Of a stretch of 64,000 nt of DNA, positions 43,843 through 54,001 are shown in pieces. How positions within the stretch are numbered: position 1 is the stretch's first letter; every line of letters begins with the position of its first letter. The stretch is from Strigamia acuminata (lineage: Eukaryota; Arthropoda; Chilopoda; Geophilomorpha; Linotaeniidae), in NCBI GenBank assembly GCA_949358305.1, contig OX442315.1:12240427-12304426 (forward strand). The letters are read 5' to 3'. The translations under genes and the position numbers were made by a program. The notes beneath the pieces are model-generated. The model was not told where the DNA came from and searched no databases. It saw only the letters and a program-made list of their open reading frames with translations.

Positions 43843-45747
43843 TTAATTTTGTTGACTCAAATCTTGATAAAATTCAGAAACTTCCCTTTTTTCCTCTTTT
43901 CGGTTCAACACTGGCGCTATGAAAACTTTCAGCCTTTCTCCATAATATTTCAGCGCGCACAACTCACTGAGAATTTTCACAAATCCAACGCCGTCCAATT
44001 CCTTAGCTTTCGCTACAGCCATTGCTTTCTCCAACAGCTTATATTCCTGAAAATACTTGCATCTCACTTCGACTAATCTCTCAGATAAATCTGGATCCAC
44101 AACCTCTTGTTTCTTTATCAAAATATTGAAATACTGCATGAAAATATCGTTGTACGACATAAAAGCAAGTTTACTCAAATAACGTCCAATTTTAACACTA
44201 GCTCCAATGATAAACTTCGATTCCTCCCGCAGTGCACGAATAACATGCACTGGTGCAAGTGACTTGTCACTCAAAAGAAATTCTTCTTGCTGCTGTGGCA
44301 AATTGATTAGCTGATGATGCTCCCAGAAACAACCGCACCCTGTACAGTACAAACTTTCCCCATTATCCATTGCCCAGCAATCTCTCAGTCTTTTGTCACC
44401 CACAATTCCAAGCGGAATGTCTTCCAAACAGCAATTTTCGTGACAAATTAACCCAGTCGCTTTAAACTTACAGTTTTCATTCGTACACGTCGTCTGTAAA
44501 TCATCCGCTTGTTTGACTGTCATAGTGCAATAGAATTTTGGATAATACTTGTTTTTACTCTTATCGGTAAGTCCAATAATGTGTCCCTGTATACATTCCA
44601 GTATATCCCCAATAGGTTTAATCAAAGCGATGATATTCCTCTTTGCTACAACCAACGACATGGTATCTTCAATGTTGTGCGGCTTTATGCTTTGAAAATA
44701 CAAAATAAGCCGCTCGGTTTCTAGAACCGATGCGGCCCAGTTCTGAGAGCAGTCTTGTTCGCTCTTCTTTTCGAATTGAACGCTTTGCTTTTGCGCATAG
44801 AGGAACCGGAAAGCGCCATTATCCATTCTGAACAACCTGCTTTTATCAAGCGCAATATCTAATTGGTTTTCCATAAGAAATTTGCTAAGAGAGACTCTCA
44901 TTGCAGCCGCTTGGTGGGGCGCTCCTACACTATTTGTGAAACAAAAAACAATATTTTTCGTCATAGTCCAATAAAAATGACCCTTCAATTCTCTAATGCA
45001 CAACTCAAAATGCTCGTCGAATTTCGGTTCATCCGGATTGAGCAGAATACAAATGCCGTGCAACTCCTTCAGACCGCGCAAATACGCCAACGTTTTCTGG
45101 TACTCTTTTTTCATATTTTCCACGTGGACGGCGCTCCTGATTCCTGGAATGTCGATTAATCTGACCAACGTGCTTCCCACGGCAAAGCAATTAACGCTGA
45201 CACCTTCCGCGTTGATTTGAACGTTCGGAGTTTCTAATTTTATGTGTTGAACGACGTCGTTTTTGTCGATTATGTCAAACGAGAATGGCATTGCTGAAAA
45301 CAGCTCACTCTTGGCAGCTTCTTCGAGGGATGGGTACGCGATGTAATTGATGAAAGAGTTGATCCAAGCGGGTGTCTCGTCTTCAAACACGCCGATTACG
45401 AGAATGTTTAATTCACAGATCGGCTTGACGTACTTATTTAATTCCTTTGCCGGAAAGCAGGTGTATTCACGACCATGTTGTGCAGCAGTGCACTTAAAAT
45501 TAAAGGTTTCTCTCTTTGCTTTACCACAGGAGCAATAAAAATATTCGTCATCGTTAATAAATTCAATTGGATTGATGCATTGAGCGCAATACCAGATGTG
45601 TTCTGTCTCCGCACATCTTCCAAGCAATGACCCGGGACACTTGAGTTTCAGCTGGACTCTATACGGGGGTTTTCCGTGCACTTCGTATCCGCGACCCGAA
45701 GCTAAACATTTCCTGACGCCTTCAGACCTCAAGTTTAGAGATGACAT
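43843..45747 (-). CDS. Shortened GTPase-like protein without a P-loop (copy 1)
   Basis: A 634-residue single-exon frame with an ATG after a TTTCCAG acceptor (5' UTR intron). It aligns with the large GTPases from just before their first Cys-rich block: CPGSLLGRC..YFYCSCGKA, then ELNILVIG, but the P-loop GVTGVGKST is GVFEDETPA here (residues 119-127), so the Lys and Ser/Thr that bind phosphate and magnesium are gone. The switch motif DTPG is DIPG (199-202). The segment NIVFCFTNS and the second Cys/His block (CTNENC..CGCFWEHH) are kept, as is the GRYLSKLAF segment. The first ~470 residues of the full-length family are missing. It is likely a pseudo-GTPase, perhaps regulating or pairing with active paralogs (inference). 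A minus-strand AATAAA lies near 43759. Confidence 0.9.
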   Translation of the reverse strand: MSSLNLRSEGVRKCLASGRGYEVHGKPPYRVQLKLKCPGSLLGRCAETEHIWYCAQCINPIEFINDDEYFYCSCGKAKRETFNFKCTAAQHGREYTCFPAKELNKYVKPICELNILVIGVFEDETPAWINSFINYIAYPSLEEAAKSELFSAMPFSFDIIDKNDVVQHIKLETPNVQINAEGVSVNCFAVGSTLVRLIDIPGIRSAVHVENMKKEYQKTLAYLRGLKELHGICILLNPDEPKFDEHFELCIRELKGHFYWTMTKNIVFCFTNSVGAPHQAAAMRVSLSKFLMENQLDIALDKSRLFRMDNGAFRFLYAQKQSVQFEKKSEQDCSQNWAASVLETERLILYFQSIKPHNIEDTMSLVVAKRNIIALIKPIGDILECIQGHIIGLTDKSKNKYYPKFYCTMTVKQADDLQTTCTNENCKFKATGLICHENCCLEDIPLGIVGDKRLRDCWAMDNGESLYCTGCGCFWEHHQLINLPQQQEEFLLSDKSLAPVHVIRALREESKFIIGASVKIGRYLSKLAFMSYNDIFMQYFNILIKKQEVVDPDLSERLVEVRCKYFQEYKLLEKAMAVAKAKELDGVGFVKILSELCALKYYGERLKVFIAPVLNRKEEKREVSEFYQDLSQQN

Positions 45748-47598
45748 TTTTCAGAGACGGAAAATATAACCTGGAAATGTAAAACTCAATTATATAAACT
45801 AAAATTTTTACGTGAATTCTGAAAACGGGAAGATATTCAACAAACAAAATTCACAAACACAATAATAATAAAATATACCGGTAATCAATTGTTGTTTATT
45901 TTCTTTATTTTAGCAATTATTAGGCCTAATATCGAGCTTAATACGGCTAAATAACGACTGGAATTAATTAATATGAAAATATCTACGCCGAATGGAATGC
46001 GCGAACTGTAATGAGGAAAAATGTTTGCACGATTGGATGATATCGTTCTAGGTGAAGCCAAAATTTCAGATTTGATATCTGAAAAACTGTTACGGAGATA
46101 AGGTAAGTAAAATTAGCTTTTCGATAAGTTGTAGATGAGATTACAAACTAGGTGGAACCAGGTGAAACAAAACCCGAAGTGCAAAGTCTCATATTCTGCC
46201 CTCTTTGGGTTGTGAATTACTTGGGGGTTGGTTTTAGTCGGTGGAATTTCCCCCAAAAAATCAGTTATCTAACCAAAACCATAGTATACCCTCTTAATAA
46301 GATGTGTATGAATAATGGTGGCAAAAATTGATTACCATTGGAATAGTTCAAATAATAAAACAAGTACATTTTCTCAATAAACCAACAGATTAATTCAGGT
46401 GGTGTCCAATTAATAACATGAAATATTAATAAATGTGGCGTAAGTATTTACCTGTTTCACTTTTCCAGTGACACTGTAAGTTCAACTTAGTGTATCAAAT
46501 GTGTACCTAACATAGGAAAATCTTAACATCAATTTACTGCAGAAAATTAAAGAAAACATCTCGTTCAACTTTACCTTTGGCGTGAGATAATAACAGTCGC
46601 AGCAAGTGGTGCAGCCACGGAATCTATGATTAAAGCGGAAGTCAAGCACAGTGCTTAATAGAGTACCGTACACTGCGCCACTATAAAAAAGATATGAGAA
46701 AAATAAATTATTTTGGAGTCCAGAAATTAAAATAAAACAACTCTTTTTTTCTTGATTGTAATTCAACCTAGGTGTACGACGTATTTGTTTGAATATACAG
46801 TATACATACGGTAAGAATATTATTTATGTTGGTGAATATTTATATTTTTGCTTAACAGATGGCAGAATGTGTATTTTCTTCAATTGAATCGTACAAAAAT
46901 GGATGTTTTGCCACTTACAGATTAATTTATTCAGATTAACTTTTCTGCGCAAGTTTTCAATAGACATCATGGTCATCACATATCTTGACGATGTATTTAA
47001 AAGTCTAGTAAATCTTTTATTATTTTTTATTATGGTTATTTCATTTATTTTGTTAATTAAAAATGTGGCCTGAAAAATCGCACTTTAAAAGTAAAACTGT
47101 TATTTATTGTTGTTGTTATTACATCTTTTGTTCGTTAATTAACAAAATGACAAATACAAGAATGCAGCAAGAATGAAAATACAACAGTAGAAAATACAAA
47201 ATACAAATGAAAATAGAAAACCCAAATGGAAATGGAAATGGAAATGGAAATACGAAGTACAAACACAAATGAAAATACAATAGAAAAGTTAGAATGGCAG
47301 CAATGTAGGGCTGAAATTATGCATAAGGTATGTCTAAAACATCAACTGCAATTATGCAGTAAACGTATATCATTCGCATTAATTTTGGATGCATTAAGAA
47401 TGAAAGTACAACACTAGAAAATACAAATACAAATGAATATTTAAAACACAAACATAAATGGAAATACAAAATTCAAATACTAATGAAAATACAATAGAAG
47501 AGTTAGAATAGCAGCATATAAGGTTACAATATTGAAATTATGCATAAGATATGTCTAAAACATCAACTGCAATTATGCAGTAACGAACATCATTCGCA
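45748..47598. other. Intergenic, with a possible isolated exon
   Basis: Bases 46575-46680 on the minus strand look like an exon (TTTTTTATAG acceptor, AAAG|GTAAAG donor) encoding a Cys-rich stretch, gene unknown. Bases 46960-47598 are the duplicated 3' flank of copy 2, with a run of GGAAAT hexamers (47227-47252) and a duplicated block (ATTATGCATAAGGTATGTCT, at about 47317 and 47537). Confidence 0.45.
46575..46680 (-). other. Possible isolated coding exon
   Basis: A 106-base segment between a good acceptor and a good donor on the minus strand; one frame reads GCTTCCDCYY with no stop. No partner exons found. It could be a 5' exon of the gene at 43843-45747 or chance. Confidence 0.2.
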
Positions 47599-49500
47599 TT
47601 AATTTTGTTGACTCAAATCAAAATAAAATTCAGAAACATCGCTTTTTTCCTCTTTGCGGTTCAACACTGGCGCTATGAAAACTTTCAACCTTTCCCCATA
47701 ATATTTGAGTGCGCACAACTCATTCAGAATTTTCACAAATCCAACGCTGTCCAATTCCTTAGCTTTCGCTGCAGTCATTGCTTTCTCCAAAAGCTTATAT
47801 TCCTTAAAATACTTGAATCTGACTTCGACTAATCTCTCGGATAAATATGAATCCGCAACCTCTTGTTTTTTTATCAAAATACTAATATACTGCATGAAAA
47901 TATCGTTAAACGGCATGAAAGCGAGTCTACTCAAATAACGTCCAATTTTAACACTAGCTGCAATGATAAACTGCTCTTCATCCTGCAGTGCACGAATAAC
48001 ATGCAGTGGTGCAAGTGAAGCGTTACTCAAACAAAATTGTTGTTGCTGTGGCAAATTAATTAGTTGATGATGCTCCCAGAAACAATCACACACTCTACAG
48101 TACAAACATTCCCCATTCCCCATTGCCCAGCAATCTCTCAGTCTTTTGTCACCCACAATTCCAACCGGAATGTTTTCCAAACAGCAATTTGGATGACAAA
48201 TAGATCCAGTCGCTTTGAACTTACACTTTTCATTCGTACACGTCGTCTGAAAATCATCCGAATGTTTGACTGTCAAAGTACCATAAAAAGACGGATAACT
48301 CGGGTTTTTTTTCGAATCAATAAGCCCAATAATGTGTCTCTGAATAAATTCCAGTATATCGCCAATAGGTTTGATCAAAGCGACGATATTCTTCTTTGCT
48401 ACAACTAACGACATGGTATCTTCAATGTTGTGTGGTTTTATGCATTGAAAATACGAAATAAGCCGCTCGGTTTCTAGAACCGATGCAACCCAGCCTTGAG
48501 AGAAGTCTTGATCGCTGCTCTTTTTCAGTTGAATGCCTTGTTTTTGTGCGCAAAGAAACCGGAAGGCGCCATTATCCATTCTGAACAATCTGTTTTTATC
48601 TAGCGCAATGTCTAACTTGCTTTCCTTAAGAAGTTTGCCCAGAGAAACTCTCATTGCAGCCGCTTGGTGGGACGCCCCTTCACTATTTGTGAAACAAAAA
48701 ACAATATTTTTCATCACTGTCCAATAGAAATGGCCCATCAATTCTCTAATGCACAACTCAAAATGAGCGTCGAATTTAGGTTCATCTGGATTGACCAGAA
48801 TACAAATGCCGTGCAATTCCTTCAGACCGCGTACATATGCCAATGTTTTCTGGAACTGTTTTTTCATATTTTCCACTTCAAAGGCGCTTCGGATTCCTGG
48901 AATGTCGACCAATCTGATCAATGTGCTTCCCATGGCAAAACTATAAACGCTGATAGTTTCTACATTTATCTGAATGTTAGGAGTTTCGCATTTTACGTGT
49001 TGAACGACGTCGTTTTTGTCGATTACGTGAAACGAAAATGGCATTGCTGCAAAAAGCTCACCGTCAGCAGCTTCTTCGAGCGATGGATACGCGATATAAT
49101 TGACGAAAGAGTTGATCCAAGCGGGCGTGTCGTCATCGGAGTCGCTTATCACGAGAATGTTTAATTCACGCACGGGTTTAATGTACTTGGTCAACTCTCC
49201 CGCAGCAAACGAAGTGAATTCAGATCCATGTTGCTCGGAGGAGCATTTAAATGAGAAGTTATGTCCGTTGGCTTTTCCACAAGCGCAATAGAAGTAATCG
49301 TCGTCTTGAATAACTCCAATTAGTTCGTTGCAGGTGGCGCATTGCCAGGTTTGACATTTTTTCTTGCAGTTTCCTTGCAATGAGCCAGGACACTGCAGCT
49401 GAAGTTGGACTCTGAAGTCGGGTTTTACACACGGTTCGTGCCCCTCACTCGAAGCCAGACAGTTCTTCTCTTCTCCAAAACGTGCGTTCGAAGTTGCCAT
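47599..49500 (-). CDS. Shortened GTPase-like protein without a P-loop (copy 2)
   Basis: A 633-residue single-exon frame, close duplicate of 43843-45747, with the same start position and a 5' UTR acceptor (TTTCTAG) upstream. The P-loop position reads SDSDDDTPA (119-127), a different set of residues from copy 1, so nucleotide-binding residues were lost and then drifted, whereas flanking WINSF.NYIAYPSLEEAA is conserved. DIPGIRS replaces DTPGIGD. The Cys-rich blocks (CPGSLQGNC..YFYCACGKA; CTNEKC..CDCFWEHH) and the C-terminal region are intact. The long open frame in both copies despite loss of the catalytic site argues that a protein is still being selected. Same strand, tandem to copy 1, with duplicated 3' flank. 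Confidence 0.9.
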   Translation of the reverse strand: MATSNARFGEEKNCLASSEGHEPCVKPDFRVQLQLQCPGSLQGNCKKKCQTWQCATCNELIGVIQDDDYFYCACGKANGHNFSFKCSSEQHGSEFTSFAAGELTKYIKPVRELNILVISDSDDDTPAWINSFVNYIAYPSLEEAADGELFAAMPFSFHVIDKNDVVQHVKCETPNIQINVETISVYSFAMGSTLIRLVDIPGIRSAFEVENMKKQFQKTLAYVRGLKELHGICILVNPDEPKFDAHFELCIRELMGHFYWTVMKNIVFCFTNSEGASHQAAAMRVSLGKLLKESKLDIALDKNRLFRMDNGAFRFLCAQKQGIQLKKSSDQDFSQGWVASVLETERLISYFQCIKPHNIEDTMSLVVAKKNIVALIKPIGDILEFIQRHIIGLIDSKKNPSYPSFYGTLTVKHSDDFQTTCTNEKCKFKATGSICHPNCCLENIPVGIVGDKRLRDCWAMGNGECLYCRVCDCFWEHHQLINLPQQQQFCLSNASLAPLHVIRALQDEEQFIIAASVKIGRYLSRLAFMPFNDIFMQYISILIKKQEVADSYLSERLVEVRFKYFKEYKLLEKAMTAAKAKELDSVGFVKILNELCALKYYGERLKVFIAPVLNRKEEKSDVSEFYFDLSQQN

Positions 49501-49985
49501 TTTCAGTGGTAGAAAATCTAAGCCTAGAAATATAATATTAATTAGAACAATTAAACTGGATCGAGCATTTTGAAAGTGAGATCATAGTCAAGCAGAGCCA
49601 TAACACATTTTGGAAAGTCATTCTTATATTTTTAGATTAATTTTAAAATGCCATCTTAAATCTACAAACCCATATCTCACGTTTATTTGCTGGTTGAATC
49701 AATCCAGGACGGTGTTGAGCCAGTTTCTGTTTCGTGTAAAAATATCACACAAAGAATGCCTAGGAAAAAAAAATATGAATATCGGACAATTAATTAGACT
49801 CCCAATTAAACGAGCATCAATCGAGAGTATAGCAAAGAAAATATTTTTAAAAAAATATATACACATGAAAATAAAAAATAATAACTGTATAAACGTAAAT
49901 AATCACACTTTACTCCGAAGTGAAACCAAAGTGAAACCATCAACTGGAGAGAAATCTGACGCCAGGCGCAAGGACATCCTCGCCG
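49501..49985. other. Spacer before the tandem array
   Basis: AT-rich, with the 5' UTR acceptor of the preceding gene near 49528. An open frame runs from here into the array but looks incidental. Ends GACATCCTCGCCG, where the first array unit begins. Confidence 0.5.
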
Positions 49986-50095
49986 GGGTCACTACAAAAC
50001 ATGGGGTACACCCCAATTGGGGTACCCCATGGGGTATACCCCAAAGTCCTGGAATGTGGAAAAGATAAATAAAAATTACTAAAATAATTGAAATA

Positions 50096-51035
50096 AAAAT
50101 TACAAAAGAAAAATTTAAATTACATACAAAAATATGACATTACATGTTAAAAATCACAAAAATCAATTTTTTGACTGACAAATCACAGAAATTTATTTTT
50201 TGACTCACAAATCACAAAAATAAATTTTTTGACTCAAAATCTAAATGATTTTATTCAACAATAAATCTTTAAAAAACATTACAATTCCATATAAAAAAGC
50301 GATAAAATAGAGAAAAATCGATAAAAATTGGTAAAAATTGATAAAAATCGGTAAAAATCGATAAAAATGAAGAAAAATTGATAAAAATCGGTAAAAATGG
50401 AGAAAAAACGATAGAAATTGGTAAAAATCGATAAAAATCAGTAAAAATTGCTAAAAATCGGTAAAAATCGATAAAAATCGGTAAAAATCGATAAAAATCG
50501 GTAAAAATCGAGAAAAATGGAGAAAAAACGGTAAAAATCGGTAAAAATCGATAAAAATCGATAAAAATTGGTAAAAATCGATAAAAATCGGTAAAAATCG
50601 GTAAAAATCGATAAAAATCGGTAAAAATCGATAAAAACGATTTTTATCGATTTTTACCGTTTTTTACCGATTTCTATCAATTTTTACCAATTTTTATCGA
50701 TTTTTACCGATTTTTACCGATTTTTATCGATTTTTACCGATTTTTACCGTTTTTTCTCCATTTTTCTCGATTTTTACCGATTTTTATCAATTTTTACCAA
50801 TTTTTATATCGTTTCTTCTCCATTTTTATCGATTTTTTATACCGAATTGTAGTGTTTTTTAAAGATTTGTTGTTGAATAAAATCATAGATTTTCAGTCAA
50901 AAAATTTATTTTTGTGATTTGTGAGTCAAAAAATAATATTCTGTGATTTGTCAATCAAAAAATTGATTTTTGGGATTTTTAACATGTAATGTCATACTTT
51001 TGTATGTAATTTAAATTTTTTTTTTGTAATTTTAC
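50096..51035. repeat. Palindromic core of unit 1
   Basis: The left arm (ATTACAAAA.., TTTTTTGACTCACAAATCAC.., then 10-base units TAAAAATCGG/TAAAAATCGA) is followed by its reverse complement (CGATTTTTAC.. then GTGATTTGTGAGTCAAAAAA.., TTTTGTAAT). The centre is ATAAAAACGATTTTTAT at about 50632-50648. All seven units have this core. Arms differ slightly in unit number. Confidence 0.85.
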
Positions 51036-51238
51036 AATTTTACCCTTCATATAGCTTGAAACCCAGACACAAGTGATCAATAATAATTATCCCCATGACC
51101 AATCACATAGCTCCATGCATCTTGGGCAATAGTATGGCGCCAAATTCGATTTTTGGACTGTTTAATCCGATGCGTGGAATTGTAGGACAAGAAAATTTGT
51201 TTTTACACGAAAAAGCATGTATTTCTCACCAATAAAAT

Positions 51239-51547
51239 TTATTGCCACCTAAAAACTTTGTATTTACACCAAACTAATTTGTTTCCTTCTAAAATAATTT
51301 GTTTTTTCCAGAAATAATTTGTTTTTTCCAGAAATAATTTGTTTTTTCCAGAAATAATTTGTTTTTTCCAGAAATAATTTGTTTTTTTCCGAAATAATTT
51401 GTTTTTCCCGAAATAATTTGTTTTTGCCAAAATGATTTGTTTTTTCAAAACAATTTTTTTTCCGAAATAATTTTTATTTACACATTCTGTATTGATATTT
51501 CTTCTCATTGTGTACCCACAGCACTCTAGGTTTGCAGTCAACATCAT
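51239..51547 (-). other. 102-codon frame in unit 1, mostly a 20-base tandem repeat
   Basis: The frame is open in all seven units (next at 53192, 55185, 57228, 59271, 61294, 63336) and starts MMLTANLECCGYTMRRN. Its C-terminal two thirds are the translated repeat CCAGAAATAATTTGTTTTTT, giving Lys/Asn/Tyr/Phe-rich repeats. Conservation can be explained by recent amplification, so coding is doubtful. Confidence 0.3.
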
Positions 51548-51817
51548 TTTCTTTAATTAGAAAAGATTAATGTTGATGCACGTTTTATGAGCAACTTTTA
51601 TGTATGAAATAGCTTCCGTGTAGGCAAAATAATTACAAAGCCAAATTATTAGTGCTCAGAGCCTGCTCCAGGTCTAACAGCATCCAGTGCGACTTTTCTT
51701 AGTTTGATCCACATAAATACTCATGTTCTACTTATAACCTTGTCTTCGTTGCTTACCTAGAACTCTGAAACTTTTGAATATTGTCTCGTACATATTGTCG
51801 TGTCCATGTGTGTCTCC

Positions 51818-51992
51818 AAGTGGGGATGGACTAAACGTCATGTGTCAGGTCTGACACCTGGCACCCGACGCCTGACACATGACGTTTAGTTTTGGTGAAA
51901 AGGGAGATTCAGACGTCTGACGCCTGACAGTTAGTCCCAAATAAACAGGCGCCTGACACCTGATGCCTCACACCTGACGTTTAGTCCATCCC
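51818..51992. mobile_element. Small inverted-repeat element inside each unit (unit 1 copy)
   Basis: GGGGATGGACTAAACGTCA near 51825 pairs with TGACGTTTAGTCCATCCCC ending near 51995 minus a few bases; internal GTGTCAGG/CCTGACAC motifs form further inverted pairs. Present in every unit, so it was inserted before amplification. Confidence 0.6.
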
Positions 51993-52048
51993 CTCGAAGG
52001 GAAGTATTCTTTGTGTCCCGATCTGTCACGTCTAGGGTGTCCCAATAC

Positions 52049-54001
52049 GGGTCACTACAAAACATGGGGTACACCCCAATTGGGGTACCCCATGGGGTAT
52101 ACCCCAAAGTCCTGGAATGTGGAAAAGATAAATAAAAATTACTAAAATAATTGAAATAAAAATTACAAAAAAAAAATTTAAATTACATACAAAAATATGA
52201 CATTACATGTTAAAAATCACAAAAATCAATTTTTTGACTGACAAATCACAGAAATTTATTTTTTGACTCACAAATCACAAAAATAAATTTTTTGACTCAA
52301 AATCTAAATGATTTTATTCAACAATAAATCTTTAAAAAACATTACAATTCCATATAAAAAAGCGATAAAATAGAGAAAAATCGATAAAAATTGGTAAAAA
52401 TTGATAAAAATCGGTAAAAATCGATAAAAATGAAGAAAAATCGATAAAAATCGGTAAAAATGGAGAAAAAACGATAGAAATCGGTAAAAATCGATAAAAA
52501 TCGGTAAAAATTGCTAAAAATCGGTAAAAATCGATAAAAATCGGTAAAAATCGATAAAAATCGGTAAAAATCGATAAAAATCGGTAAAAATAGATAAAAA
52601 TCGATAAAAATCGATAAAAATCGGTAAAAATCGGTAAAAATCGATAAAAATCGGTAAAAATCGATAAAAACGATTTTTATCGATTTTTATCGATTTTTAC
52701 CGTTTTTTCTCCATTTTTCTCGATTTTTACCGATTTTTCTCGATTTTTACCGATTTTTATATCGTTTCTTCTCCATTTTTATCGATTTTTTATACCGAAT
52801 TGTAGTGTTTTTTAAAGATTTATTGTTGAATAAAATCATAGATTTTCAGTCAAAAAATTTATTTTTGTGATTTGTGAGTCAAAAAATAAATTTCTGTGAT
52901 TTGTCAATCAAAAAATTGATTTTTGGGATTTTTAACATGTAATGTCATACTTTTGTATGTAATTTAAATTTTTTTTTTGTAATTTTACAATTTTACCCTT
53001 CATATAGCTTGAAACCCAGACACAAGTGATCAATAATAATTATCCCCATGACCAATCACATCGCTCCATGCATCTTGGGCAATAGTATAGCGCCAAATTC
53101 GATTTTTGGACTGTTTAATCCGATGCGTGGAATTGTAGGACAAGAAAATTTGTTTTTACACGAAAAAGCATGTATTTCTCACCAATAAAATTTATTGCCA
53201 CCTAAAAACTTTGTATTTACACCAAACTAATTTGTTTCCTTCTGAAATAATTTGTTTTTTCCAGAAATAATTTGTTTTTTCCAGAAATAATTTGTTTTTT
53301 CCAGAAATAATTTGTTTTTTCCAGAAATAATTTGTTTTTTTCCGAAATAATTTGTTTTTCCCGAAATAATTTGTTTTTGCCAAAATGATTTGTTTTTTCA
53401 AAACAATTTTTTTTCCGAAATAATTTTTATTTACACATTCTGTATTGATATTTCTTCTCATTGTGTACCCACAGCACTCTAGGTTTGCAGTCAACATCAT
53501 TTTCTTTAATTAGAAAAGATTAATGTTGATGCACGTTTTATGAGCAACTTTTATGTATGAAATAGCTTCCGTGTAGGCAAAATAATTACAAAGCCAAATT
53601 ATTAGTGCTCAGAGCCTGCTCCAGGTCTAACAGCATCCAGTGCGACTTTTCTTAGTTTGATCCACATAAATACTCATGTTCTACTTATAACCTTGTCTTC
53701 GTTGCTTACCTAGAACTCTGAAACTTTTGAATATTGTCTCGTACATATTGTCGTGTCCATGTGTGTCTCCAAGTGGGGATGGACTAAACGTCATGTGTCA
53801 GGTCTGACACCTGGCACCCGACGCCTGACACATGACGTTTAGTTTTGGTGAAAAGGGAGATTCAGACGTCTGACGCCTGACAGTTAGTCCCAAATAAACA
53901 GGCGCCTGACACCTGATGCCTCACACCTGACGTTTAGTCCATCCCCTCGAAGGGAAGTATTCTTTGTGTCCCGATCTGTCACGTCTAGGGTGTCCCAATA
54001 C
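52049..54001. repeat. Array unit 2 (1953 bases)
   Basis: Shortest unit; the second arm of its palindrome has lost about ten 10-base units, leaving the core strongly asymmetric (centre about 52672). Confidence 0.85.

Larger units (their letters stand above)
49986..52048. repeat. Array unit 1 (2063 bases)
   Basis: Left-most and most diverged unit. It has a longer 10-base repeat block than the others; its left flank differs (CTCGCCG instead of CCAATAC), so this is the array edge. Confidence 0.85.

Noticed and set aside
49610..50068. 152-codon plus-strand frame at the array edge
   Set aside because: It starts in AT-rich spacer, crosses into the macrosatellite and has no recognisable domain; composition is that of the spacer.
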